DNA of 64,000 nucleotides from DATFVA01 sp963815785 (GTDB taxonomy: Bacteria; Bacteroidota; Ignavibacteria; Ignavibacteriales; Ignavibacteriaceae). Below are positions 1-7,834 of the stretch, in pieces (positions within the stretch are counted from its first letter, which is position 1; each line of letters opens with the position of its first letter). Below the pieces are notes generated by a model. The model searched no databases. It saw only the letters and a list, made by a program, of their open reading frames with translations, and was not told the DNA's origin. Location: positions 558,001 to 622,000 of the forward strand of contig CAWFHZ010000007.1 in assembly GCA_963815785.1 (NCBI GenBank). The letters are read 5' to 3'. The translations under genes were made by a program, and so were the position numbers.

Positions 1-234
1 CCTTCAATTGTAGCCGCTCCTTCATACGGCGTTGTAAAAGGGACAATTAAAAATATCAGTTCCAAGAATTTTAAAGATGTCATAATAATATATCAATCCG
101 GTAGTGATACAATAAGAGCTTCGGTAGGAAATCTTAATAAAGGACAGGAAGCAGATTTCGAAACAAACCGGATGCGGGTAAACACACGCAACCCCGATTA
201 TAAAGTTGTTGATATAACATTTAAAGAAGAATAA
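1..234 (+). CDS. Hypothetical protein, 3' fragment
   Basis: The start lies outside the window; 77 codons are visible, in frame from base 1 to a TAA stop. The fragment alternates hydrophobic and polar residues in a beta-sandwich manner ('VVKGTIKNIS', 'FKDVIIIYQS', 'NLNKGQEADF'), which recalls FxLYD-type extracytoplasmic domains where a V-x-G-x-I-x-N-x-S strand is followed by an aromatic-DV strand. No membrane segment or catalytic motif is visible in this part. The family assignment is a guess from pattern only; that the frame is coding is well supported by the absence of stops and the low-GC codon use shared with the rest of the window. Confidence 0.6.
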   Translation, partial: PSIVAAPSYGVVKGTIKNISSKNFKDVIIIYQSGSDTIRASVGNLNKGQEADFETNRMRVNTRNPDYKVVDITFKEE

Positions 235-261
235 CTTTTAAGTTTCTCTAGCTCTTTCTGA

Positions 262-522
262 TTAAACAGAAACATCTTCTACCTGGTTTTCCTTAAATGG
301 AAAGTTAAAGAAGAAATGGTTTTCATCTTCTTTAAATACCTTTTCCTTGGATAAGAAATATTTCTCAATTTCATTATCCTTGTTCTTAAAAAGGAAATAA
401 AGATTTTCTTCAAAAAGCCATTTGGGCAGCCTGATTTTTTTATGACTGGATAAGAAAGCCATATCCAGCATGATTTTTCTCGTAATTCCATTAGATTCAT
501 TTCTTAAATAAACCGGTCTCAT
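262..522 (-). CDS. Small hypothetical protein
   Basis: An 86-residue frame, convergent with the fragment upstream of it. The product is basic and aromatic (many K, F, N), with no signal peptide, membrane segment or metal motif. A weak purine-rich stretch (AAGAGTG) lies just before the ATG. I do not recognise the family. The overlapping 73-residue frame on the same strand looks like a shadow. Existence is moderately likely because the ATG-to-stop length is unusual for chance in such AT-rich DNA, but there is no homology evidence. Confidence 0.45.
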   Translation of the reverse strand: MRPVYLRNESNGITRKIMLDMAFLSSHKKIRLPKWLFEENLYFLFKNKDNEIEKYFLSKEKVFKEDENHFFFNFPFKENQVEDVSV

Positions 523-639
523 AATTCACTCTTAAAGTTTTATTCAAAGTTAACTAAAATTAAATTGTTAACATATTAACCCTGGATTTGATATTATACT
601 AATAAGGATTGGATTCGATTGGATAAACACCCCGTAATA

Positions 640-670
640 AAAATAAAAAAGCCGTTCACAAAGTAACGGC
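640..670 (-). terminator. Rho-independent terminator after the tRNA region
   Basis: A perfect 6-bp stem (GCCGTT ... AACGGC, 651-670, 8-nt loop) is followed on the minus strand by a long T-rich run (TTTTTTATTTTT). It ends the minus-strand tRNA-Gly/tRNA-Val transcription unit, downstream of the broken tRNA-Val copy. Confidence 0.75.
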
Positions 671-683
671 AATTTTAAGTAGT

Positions 684-733
684 GGGGGCTAATGGATTCT
701 TCCAAAGGAATGCCTTAGGCAGAACCAATGACC
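684..733 (-). pseudogene. tRNA-Val 3' remnant interrupted by a 22-nt insert
   Basis: On the plus strand, bases 684-699 are identical to 821-836 of the intact tRNA-Val (its acceptor 3' strand and half of the T arm), and 722-733 are identical to the following 837-848. Between them sit 22 extra bases (700-721). In tRNA terms the insert splits the T loop between TTC and GAA. The insert contains two tiny inverted repeats (TTCC-AAA-GGAA and TGCC-TTA-GGCA). The anticodon and D arms are missing, so this cannot be a working tRNA. It shares the U-U mismatch in the T stem with the intact gene, so the two copies are related by duplication. Confidence 0.7.
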
Positions 734-770
734 ACAAAAAAATTAAAACAAGAGGTAAGACCAAATAGAT

Positions 771-810
771 TTAAAACGCAAAATGCCTGCAACTATAACA
801 ATTGCAGGCA
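771..810 (-). terminator. Terminator directly after tRNA-Val
   Basis: A 9-bp perfect stem, TGCCTGCAA / TTGCAGGCA (784-792 with 802-810), sits seven bases beyond the tRNA-Val CCA end in minus-strand reading and is followed by TTTTGCGTTTT. Confidence 0.7.
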
Positions 811-816
811 ATATTT

Positions 817-894
817 TGGTGGGGGCTAATGGATTCGAACCAATGACCCTCTGCTTGTAAGGCAGATGCTCTAAACCAACTGAGCTAAGCCCCC
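817..894 (-). tRNA. tRNA-Val (anticodon UAC)
   Basis: The minus strand folds into a standard cloverleaf: acceptor GGGGGCT/AGCCCCC, D arm GCTC...GAGC, anticodon stem TCTGC/GCAGA with loop CTTACAA giving anticodon UAC (valine, GUA), T loop TTCGAAT, discriminator A, and CCA encoded in the DNA. The T stem ATTGG/CCATT has one U-U mismatch. It lies downstream of tRNA-Gly in the same direction. Confidence 0.95.
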
Positions 895-990
895 GGAATA
901 CATACAATTTCAATAAAAGAACAACTAAAATTTGAGGTTCAAATATTGGATAATTTTTATTATTATCCAAGTTATAAACAGTACTATTTG

Positions 991-1063
991 AGCGAGCGAC
1001 GGGGCTCGAACCCGCGACATCTTGCTTGGGAAGCAAGTACTCTACCAACTGAGTTACGCTCGC
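991..1063 (-). tRNA. tRNA-Gly (anticodon CCC)
   Basis: The minus strand gives acceptor GCGAGCG/CGCTCGC, D arm ACTC...GAGT, anticodon stem CTTGC/GCAAG with loop TTCCCAA (anticodon CCC, reading GGG) and T arm GCGGG-TTCGAGC-CCCGT. CCA is not encoded, unlike in the neighbouring tRNA-Val. Confidence 0.94.
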
Positions 1064-1082
1064 AAATTATTTCGCAAATTAA

Positions 1083-1120
1083 AACTGAGCTTGCCTGCCG
1101 TTAGGCAGGTTACGCTTGCA
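1083..1120 (-). repeat. tRNA-Gly 5'-end copy interrupted by a palindromic insert
   Basis: Bases 1083-1089 (AACTGAG) and 1110-1120 (TTACGCTTGCA) reproduce the continuous stretch 1047-1064 of tRNA-Gly with one mismatch, but are separated by 20 bases (1090-1109) that hold a perfect 6-bp inverted repeat, CCTGCC-GTTA-GGCAGG. In tRNA terms the insert splits the D arm just after UAA. Its core (TGCC[G]TTAGGCA) is shared with the insert in the tRNA-Val remnant at 700-721. The matching part is only 18 nt, so the case rests partly on that parallel. Confidence 0.55.
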
Positions 1121-1184
1121 CAACTAAATAAAATTAAAGAACTATTCTGAAATTAACCACACTATTTATCTAATTCAACTTCGC

Positions 1185-4100
1185 TTATTTGAAAGCTAAT
1201 TCAATTAATTCCTGTTGCTGCTGTTTTGAAATTTTTGCTGAACCTACAGCAGGGCTGGCACCTTCTGGTCGTCCGCTGTACGATAATTTTTGACCATCAG
1301 CCAGGTCTTCAATTAATCTTGGTGAAAGGAAATTCCAGGCACCCATATTCCTTGGTTCTTCCTGTACCCATACAACATCCTTTGCTTTAGAATATAAGAA
1401 CAGAATCTCTTTTATCATCTCTGATTTATAAGGATAAAATTGTTCTATCCGGATAATTGCAGCATCATTAATTTTATTTTCATTTTTATATTTTAAAATA
1501 TCATAATATACTTTACCACTTGTAAGCAGCACTTTTCTTATTTCATCTTTTTTGTTATTTGAATTATCATCAATAACTTCCAGGAATCTTCCATTTATAA
1601 ATTCTTCCCTGGCAGATTTTGCTTCAGGTAAACGGAGAAGACTTTTGGGAGTCATAATAACTAATGGTTTCTGGACTGCGTTTTTCATCTGGCGTCTTAA
1701 TACATGAAAATACTGAGCCGGAGTAGAAGGATAACAAACCTGCATATTATCTTCCGCACAAAGAATTAAGAATCTTTCCAGTCTTGCACTTGAATGTTCA
1801 GGTCCCTGTCCTTCGTATCCATGCGGGAGAAGTAGGACAAGACTATTAGGCAGCTGCCATTTTTCATATGAGGATGCTATGAAGTTATCAATTATAACCT
1901 GTGCTCCGTTTGCAAAATCTCCAAACTGTGCCTCCCACATAACAAGAGCAAGAGGGTCTGCAGTACTGTAGCCATATTCAAATCCAAGCACCGCAGCTTC
2001 AGATAGAAAACTATCCAGTGCTTCCATTGTTGCCTGGTTTTTTGAAAGATGATTCAGTGGGATATATTCATCTCCGCTTTTTATGTCTGTAAGAGCAAGA
2101 TGTCTCTGGCTGAATGTTCCGCGAACACTATCCTGTCCGCTTAATCTTACCGGAGTTCCTTCCAAAAGCAAACTGCCGAAGGCAAGAGTTTCGGCAAATG
2201 CCCATTCTGCTTCTGAGTTACCGTCGACTAAATCTTTCCTTTTCTCCAAAAACTTTTTCAGCTTTGGATGAACAGAAAATCCTCCGGGAACCGAAGTTGT
2301 TGCATCAACAATAGTTTTCAACATTTCGCCGGATATACCGGTGTCTCTAACAGGTTTTACAGAATCTAGTTTCTCTTTTGAAATGGCTAGGGGTACATCA
2401 GTACTGAATTTAATACTCTTCTTCCTGATTTTATCAAACGCTTCACTCAATACATTATGAATTTCTTCATTCATGTGTTTGATGACTTCTTCAGAAAGTA
2501 CCTGATTCTTAAGAAGTGTTGATTCATAAATCTCTTTTACCGATGGATGAGATTTAATAATATCATACAGCAAAGGCTGCGTAAACCCAGGTTCATCTCC
2601 TTCATTATGTCCGTGTCTTCTATAGCCGAATAAATCTATTACTACATCTTTCTTAAATATCTGCCTATACTCAAAAGCGAGTTTGGTTACCCAAAGTGAT
2701 GCTTCGGGATCATCTCCGTTTACATGAAATATTGGTGCCTGAATCATCTTGGCAACATCCGAAGCATATACGGATGAACGTGCATCTTCCGGAGTGGTTG
2801 TAAATCCTATCTGGTTATTGATAATAATGTGAACTGTTCCGCCGGTTCTGTATCCGCTTAACTGCGAAAGATTTAAGGTTTCAGCAACTATACCCTGTCC
2901 TGCAAATGCAGCGTCCCCGTGAATTAATACCGATAAAACTTTTCTGTGTGCTTTATCATCACCAAGCCGTTTTTGTTTTGCGCGCACAATACCTTCAACA
3001 ACAGGATTAACCCATTCAAGATGACTTGGATTAGATGCCACTGAAACAGTGATCATTTTACCATTATGAGTTTTATATTTTCCCGTTGCACCCAGATGAT
3101 ATTTAACATCGCCCGAACCTGCAATCGAATTCGGATCCTGTATATCTTCAAACTCAGAAAGAATCGATTCATATGACTTGCCGATTATATTTGCAAGAAC
3201 ATTCAACCTGCCGCGGTGAGCCATACCTAAAACTACTTCAAGCACATTTGACTGGCTTGCCTCATCAAGAAGCATATCGAGAACAGGAATTAGTGTTTCT
3301 GATCCTTCAAGTGAAAATCTTTTGTGCCCGATAAATTTTGTATGAATAAAATGTTCAAACGTTTCAGCGTTGATCAATTTGTTTAATATTCTTTTTTTAA
3401 CTTCCGCACTGAAATCAGGAATATTTTTTATCGGTTCCATTTTACTCTGCAGCCATACTTTCTCTTCAGGATTCTGAATATGCATATATTCAACACCAAT
3501 CTTTTCACAATAAGTCTTCTGTAATATCTCCAGAATTTGTCTCATAGTTGCTGTTTTTAAACCGCTGAAGCCTCCCGTTATAAAGTAACGATCCATATCC
3601 CAGATTGTTAAACTATATGTTGCCGGATCAAGCTCAGGATGGTAAGGTGTTTGAAATCCCAGAGGATCAAGATTTGCAATAAGATGACCACGAACTCTAT
3701 ACAGATTTATCAGTTGTAAAACTTTTGCCTGCTTTTCTATCTCTTCTGTGTTTGCCGTATTATCAAAAATTCCCGGCTGGTAATCTGCTTTCCATCTATA
3801 AGGTTTATAAGGAATAATGAGTGCTTCAAAAATTTCATCGTAAAAATTATGTTCACCAAGAAGGAGTTCATTGATTTTCTGGAGAAATAATCCAGACTCA
3901 GCACCCTGAATTATTCTGTGATCATATGTACTTGTTAAAGTCATAACTTTACTTACACCAAGCGCAGAAATAGTTGAAGGGGACATAGCCTGGTATTCGG
4001 GAGAATACTGGATTGCACCGGTTGCTATAATTGCTCCCTGTCCAACCATTAATCGTGGGACAGAAGCCGCTGTTCCGATTGTACCCGGGTTTGTAAGTGT

Positions 4101-4795
4101 AATTGTTGTTCCTAAAAATTCAGAGGGATCAATTAAACCTTTTCTCGAACGAGTAACCAAATCTTCATATGTATTCCAGAACTTTTTAAAATTCATTTGA
4201 CTGGCATTTCTAATGTTCGGAACAATAAGAGAATGGGAACCGTCTTTTCTTTCAAGGTCAATTGCAAGCCCGAGATTTACATTTTTTCTTTTAATGATAG
4301 TTGGTTTACCATTAAGAATTGTAAACGCATTATTCAGTGCGGGAACTGCTTCGACAGCTTTAAGAATTGCCCAGCTTATCAAATGTGTAAATGAAACCTT
4401 ACCGGCATTTTTCTTTTTAAAAACTGGTTTAGTACTCTCCGGTTTTCTTCAAGAAGCTTTACCGGAATTGTCCGCTGGGAAGTTGCCACGGGAACTGTAA
4501 GACTTGCATTCATATTATCCAGAATGCGCGCAGAGCTTCCCGCAATTACCTGTGTTTCATCTTCATCACCGGGTACAGGTAAATCAATATTCCCTAAACT
4601 GAATAAACTGCCATTTTCGTGTTTCCCATTATTATCCGGTTTTCCGGTAACTTTACCAAAAAATTTCTGCCATTGATCCGGAAGCTGCGAAGGATTTTTT
4701 TCATATTGTTCATGCAGGTATTCCACAAACCAGGTATTCGCACCAAATTTTTCTAATTCTTCTTTTTGTTCTTTTGTTAAATCGTTCGGTTTCAT
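1185..4795 (-). CDS. sucA: 2-oxoglutarate dehydrogenase E1 with fused E2-like domain (frameshifted)
   Basis: Two adjoining frames (4795-4379 and 4382-1185) make one 1203-residue protein if a single base is restored near 4415-4421. Together they match the multifunctional Kgd/OdhA type: an N-terminal OGDH helix (about residues 15-45), a linker, an E2-type acyltransferase domain ending with 'DHRIIQGAESG' near residue 280 (Gln replaces the usual Asp, as in Kgd proteins), then the thiamine-diphosphate E1 part with 'MAHRGRLNVLANI', 'HGDAAFAGQG', 'INNQIGFTT' and 'YRRHGHNEGDEP', ending in the 'GRPEGASPAVGSAKIS' block. It should decarboxylate 2-oxoglutarate in the TCA cycle. At the join, the frame-0 peptide '..NQFLK' must continue as 'KKNAGKVSFTHL', which restores the family length exactly. 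Whether this is sequence error, mutation or recoding is open. It is divergent from pdxH, with a palindrome between them. Confidence 0.9.
4411..4424 (-). other. Frameshift site in sucA at a U-UUA-AAA slippery sequence
   Basis: In minus-strand reading frame 0 the codons are CAG TTT TTA AAA AGA. The heptamer T-TTA-AAA (4421-4415) fits the X-XXY-YYZ rule for -1 slippage, and a -1 shift there leads directly into AAG AAA AAT GCC GGT, the conserved continuation of the protein. Loss of one A from the A-run gives the same result. Confidence 0.6.
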
Positions 4796-4870
4796 TTTGA
4801 AAATTTAAATCTTTGTTTTATAAATATTCATTAAATTTATGAAAGAAATAATCCGCATCATAAATTAAGA

Positions 4871-4890
4871 TAATGACCCACCGGTCATTA
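4871..4890. promoter_or_regulatory. Palindromic operator candidate between sucA and pdxH
   Basis: Perfect 8-bp arms with a 4-nt centre: TAATGACC-cacc-GGTCATTA. It is 76 nt before the sucA ATG and 90 nt before the pdxH ATG, in the only divergent promoter region nearby. No T-run follows on either strand, so a terminator is unlikely. TGACC..GGTCA dyads are common for TetR-type repressors, but no regulator is encoded next to it. Confidence 0.5.
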
Positions 4891-4979
4891 AATAATTTAA
4901 ATAGTAACGGGATTTATATTACACAATTTACTAAATATTTTTTATTCATTTTAATTTAATAATACCATATTTACTTTAT

Positions 4980-5627
4980 ATGACTGAAAACAAAGAAATC
5001 GCTAACCTCAGGAGGAATTATTCATTGAAAGAATTAACGGAGAATATTGTCGATCCGAATCCCTTTATTCAGTTTTCACACTGGTTTAACGAGGTTTTAA
5101 AATCAGATTTGAAAGAACCCAATGCAATGATACTTTCTACTGCCTCATCAAAAGGAATTCCTTCTGTAAGGACTGTTCTGCTAAAGAAATTTGATGAAGA
5201 AGGTTTTGTTTTCTTTACGAATTATACAAGTCACAAAGCAAAAGATTTAAATGAAAATCCGAATGCGGAAATTCTTTTTTTGTGGCTTGAACTTGAGAGA
5301 CAGGTCAGGATTTCAGGTAAGGTGGAAAAGGTTTCATCTGAAGAATCGCAAGAATATTTTCATTCGCGCCCGACAAATAGTCAGGTTGGAGCATGGGCCT
5401 CAAAGCAGAGTAGTGTAATTCCAAATCGTGAATTTCTTCAGGAAAAATTTGCTGAATATGCCGAGAAATATAAAGATGGGAAAATTCCTTTACCTCCATT
5501 CTGGGGAGGCTTTAGAGTAAAACCCGTAGAATTTGAGTTCTGGCAGGGGAGAGAGAGCCGTTTACATGATAGAATTTGCTACAAAAAGAAAAATGATAGT
5601 TGGGATATTGTGAGATTATCACCGTAA
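4980..5627 (+). CDS. pdxH: Pyridoxamine 5'-phosphate oxidase
   Basis: A 215-residue protein, the normal length for PdxH, the FMN enzyme that oxidises pyridoxine or pyridoxamine 5'-phosphate to pyridoxal 5'-phosphate in the cytoplasm. Visible family blocks are 'RTVLLKKFDEEGFVFFTNY' (FMN site), 'SHKAKDLNENP', 'QVRISGKVEKVS', 'SRPTNSQVGAWASKQS' and the C-terminal 'FWGGFRVKP' / 'FEFWQGRESRLHDR' substrate region. The ATG is the only in-frame start before the first conserved block, and the gene stands alone. The downstream stop is followed directly by the reverse-strand vapC remnant. Confidence 0.95.
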   Translation: MTENKEIANLRRNYSLKELTENIVDPNPFIQFSHWFNEVLKSDLKEPNAMILSTASSKGIPSVRTVLLKKFDEEGFVFFTNYTSHKAKDLNENPNAEILFLWLELERQVRISGKVEKVSSEESQEYFHSRPTNSQVGAWASKQSSVIPNREFLQEKFAEYAEKYKDGKIPLPPFWGGFRVKPVEFEFWQGRESRLHDRICYKKKNDSWDIVRLSP

Positions 5628-5997
5628 CTATATTTGATAAAATATAAGATTAATATCTTTTATTTTTTTGAACTGTTTATCTGAGAAATTAAAGGGATTT
5701 TAAATAATCTGATGTTGCTGCAATTATAGTATCAGGAATTTTGAGATTATATTTTTGTCGAAACGCAATCGCTTTCTCTTTTATTTCCTTATTTAAATCA
5801 ATTAAAGTGCAATCACTGATCAACTCTTTAATTAATTTATATTCGGTTTGGGAAAATTTTTTGAACGAAAGTAATTCAATTTCGGTAATGAACGAAATGA
5901 AGATTTTCCGTTTATCTATTAAATCGCTTACAATTTGATCCCCATTTAACAGATACAGTAAAATATTCGTATCACAGAGAAAATTATTTCCATTCAT
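5628..5997 (-). pseudogene. VapC-like PIN-domain toxin with two C-terminal frameshifts
   Basis: The open frame (5997-5689, 102 residues) has the PIN fold: 'FLCDTNILLYLL' with the first acidic residue, 'ITEIELLS' with the conserved Glu, and 'PDTIIAAT' with the third Asp. It stops early. Beyond the stop, restoring one base near 5698-5704 and one near 5681-5687 yields '..YLKIPLISSDKQFKKIKD' running to a TAG at 5628, which is the classic VapC end and gives about 123 residues. So either the toxin has lost its last strand and helix or two bases are missing from the sequence. PIN toxins are RNases, usually cutting tRNA or rRNA. The gene overlaps the antitoxin upstream by 14 nt, as expected for a toxin-antitoxin pair. 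Confidence 0.7.
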
Positions 5998-6151
5998 CTC
6001 TTAGTTTCTTTTGAACTTTCAATGGATCTTCCTTAAGACTTATTTTACCTATATATTTAGACGTTTTAAGATAATTTCCTTTTTCACTTTGCCTATTCAA
6101 TAATTCACTTAATTTCTCTTTTTTTATTCTTTTATTTATTACGGTTACCAT
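5984..6151 (-). CDS. Short antitoxin of the PIN toxin pair
   Basis: A 55-residue basic protein read from ATG at 6151, beginning MVTVINKRIKKEKLSELL and ending '..QKKLRDEWK'. Its end overlaps the PIN toxin start by 14 nt in another frame, the usual antitoxin-first arrangement. The 'GKISLKEDPL.VQKKLRDEW' type of ending is one I associate with small antitoxin partners of PIN toxins, but I cannot name a fold. A 15-bp perfect palindrome lies 28 nt upstream and may be its own operator. The ribosome site is weak (ACGGAT). Confidence 0.7.
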   Translation of the reverse strand: MVTVINKRIKKEKLSELLNRQSEKGNYLKTSKYIGKISLKEDPLKVQKKLRDEWK

Positions 6152-6179
6152 TTTTATTTATCCGTTTCTATTAAAATAT

Positions 6180-6194
6180 TTACTATCATAGTAA
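6180..6194. promoter_or_regulatory. Palindrome upstream of the antitoxin gene
   Basis: TTACTATcATAGTAA, a perfect 7-1-7 dyad, 28 nt before the antitoxin ATG. Type II antitoxins normally repress their own operon by binding such sites. It also lies near the 3' end of the EamA gene, but there is no T-run that would favour a terminator. Confidence 0.45.
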
Positions 6195-6231
6195 TACATT
6201 TCTAAATAATAATCAAAATATATAATTATTT

Positions 6232-7095
6232 TTAAATCTTAAACCTGCCTTTCAGCATCGGTGTTTCCATTATTAACGTACGCATCATTATTGCTGAAAG
6301 AATTATTATCCCTCCGATAATTGCCATAAATGAAGGAATTTCTCCGTAGCCAATGAATACCCATACTGGATTTAATACAGGTTCAATCAATGCAATTATA
6401 GAAGCTTCTATTGCAAGAACTCTTCTTAAACCGTATGAGAAAACTGCATATGCCAGACCTATCTGAAAAATTCCGAGGAAGGATACCATCCATAAATTAC
6501 TGAAGTTTACATTTTCAATTCCTGATAAAAACGGAATGCAGACAAGGGCAACAATTACGTTTCCGTAAAAGATAGAACTAAGTTGATATTTATCTTCATT
6601 TTTTCTTAAGCCGAGAAATAAAGCAGCAAACATTACTCCTGAGAAAAGTGCAACCAGGTTACCTTCAAAATGCTCTGGAGAAATTTTTCCCATAAAGAAA
6701 AAGAACATTCCTATAATACATACAACAATAGTAATTATATTTATCCGGTTGTAAGAAGTTTTTAAGATTATTGGTTCAAAAATTAAAACGTAAATAGGTG
6801 CGGTTGATTGAAGAAAAATAGCGTTAGCTGCGGTTGTCATTTTTAATGCAATAACATAAGCTATCAGTACAGAAGCATAAAATAGTGCATTAACAAAGGT
6901 AAAAGTATTTACAAGCAGCAATCTCTTTCTGAAAAGCAAAGCAAAAACCAGGGCAGCTATTGAACATCTGAAAAAAGAAATCTGCATAGCATTGAAGGTA
7001 ACAAGTTTTACGAATAAGCCGCCGGTGCTCCACATAAGAGCAGCAGTAAATATGGCTAATAAACCTATTTGATGCCTCTGTAATTTTTTAATCAT
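6232..7095 (-). CDS. EamA/DMT-family transporter
   Basis: A 287-residue, strongly hydrophobic protein with about ten transmembrane helices made of two EamA repeats (roughly residues 12-140 and 150-280). The 'ALMWSTGGLFVKL' start and the second-repeat 'AIIALIEPVLNPVWVFIGYGE' with its Glu-Pro turn are typical of drug/metabolite exporters of the inner membrane. The substrate cannot be told from sequence. It stands alone, divergent from the deacetylase gene. Confidence 0.88.
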   Translation of the reverse strand: MIKKLQRHQIGLLAIFTAALMWSTGGLFVKLVTFNAMQISFFRCSIAALVFALLFRKRLLLVNTFTFVNALFYASVLIAYVIALKMTTAANAIFLQSTAPIYVLIFEPIILKTSYNRINIITIVVCIIGMFFFFMGKISPEHFEGNLVALFSGVMFAALFLGLRKNEDKYQLSSIFYGNVIVALVCIPFLSGIENVNFSNLWMVSFLGIFQIGLAYAVFSYGLRRVLAIEASIIALIEPVLNPVWVFIGYGEIPSFMAIIGGIIILSAIMMRTLIMETPMLKGRFKI

Positions 7096-7185
7096 TTAAA
7101 TCTTTTAATAAGTGTCGGCTAATTTAATAATTAAGTAAGAAAACATATCAAAGATTATCTATTCAGTTTTTCTTATTTCGTTCGT

Positions 7186-7193
7186 TATATTTG
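7186..7193 (+). promoter_or_regulatory. TAnnTTTG-type -7 element close to the deacetylase start
   Basis: TATATTTG matches the Bacteroidota -7 consensus TAnnTTTG. It ends only 5 nt before the ATG, so a transcript from here would start at or very near the start codon. No clear -33 TTG is seen, so this is a weak call. Confidence 0.3.
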
Positions 7194-7198
7194 ATATT

Positions 7199-7834
7199 AT
7201 GAAATACCAGTACAATCCGCCATTTATAATTAAGAACATTTTTTCTTCATTCCAGTGGGAATCCAAGGTTGATAAAATTCTTTTGACTTTTGATGATGGA
7301 CCGATTACTGAAACTACTCCGTTAATTCTCAATTTGCTTTCAATTCATAAAATAAAAGCAGCATTTTTTTGCGTGGGTGAAAATATCGGCAGATATCCCG
7401 ATCTTTACAGCAGAATTAAGGATGAAGGGCATCTTGTTTGCAATCATACTTTCAATCATCAATCGATTACAAAATTAAACCGCACAGAAACTGAAGAACA
7501 GATTGAAAAATTTAACAATTTGATAAAAAACAAATCAGGTGAGGATGTTTTATATTTCAGACCGCCGCACGGAAAATTTAAATTATCAACTTCATCTTTA
7601 TTAAAAGAGATGAATTTAAAAGTTGTAATGTGGTCTCTTCTTACGTATGATTATAAGAATGATATTAACATAGTTAAATTTGCAGTTAGAAAATATTTAG
7701 AGCGGAATTCAATCATTGTTTTACATGACAATCTTAAAAGTAAAGATATTATTCTTGAATCTATCAATTACATTGTTGAAGAATCTTCCCGCCGCGGATT
7801 TCAAATCGGAGTTCCTGCCGAATGTTTGAAATAA
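7199..7834 (+). CDS. Polysaccharide deacetylase, NodB-homology domain
   Basis: A 211-residue protein that is nearly all one carbohydrate esterase 4 domain: 'LTFDDGP' (catalytic and metal Asp), 'HTFNHQS' (the two metal His of HxxxH), 'RPPHGK', 'WSLLTYD' and 'IVLHDN'. Such enzymes remove acetyl groups from N-acetylglucosamine-type sugars. There is no signal peptide, so it probably acts in the cytoplasm or at the membrane on a lipid-linked or nascent glycan. Its last 13 nt overlap the start of the processive glycosyltransferase, so the two are translationally coupled; the pairing resembles NodB-NodC. Confidence 0.92.
   Translation: MKYQYNPPFIIKNIFSSFQWESKVDKILLTFDDGPITETTPLILNLLSIHKIKAAFFCVGENIGRYPDLYSRIKDEGHLVCNHTFNHQSITKLNRTETEEQIEKFNNLIKNKSGEDVLYFRPPHGKFKLSTSSLLKEMNLKVVMWSLLTYDYKNDINIVKFAVRKYLERNSIIVLHDNLKSKDIILESINYIVEESSRRGFQIGVPAECLK

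Noticed and set aside
743..1048. 101-residue frame on the minus strand across the tRNA genes
   Set aside because: It is made of tRNA-Val and tRNA-Gly sequence and their spacer; the tRNAs explain it fully.
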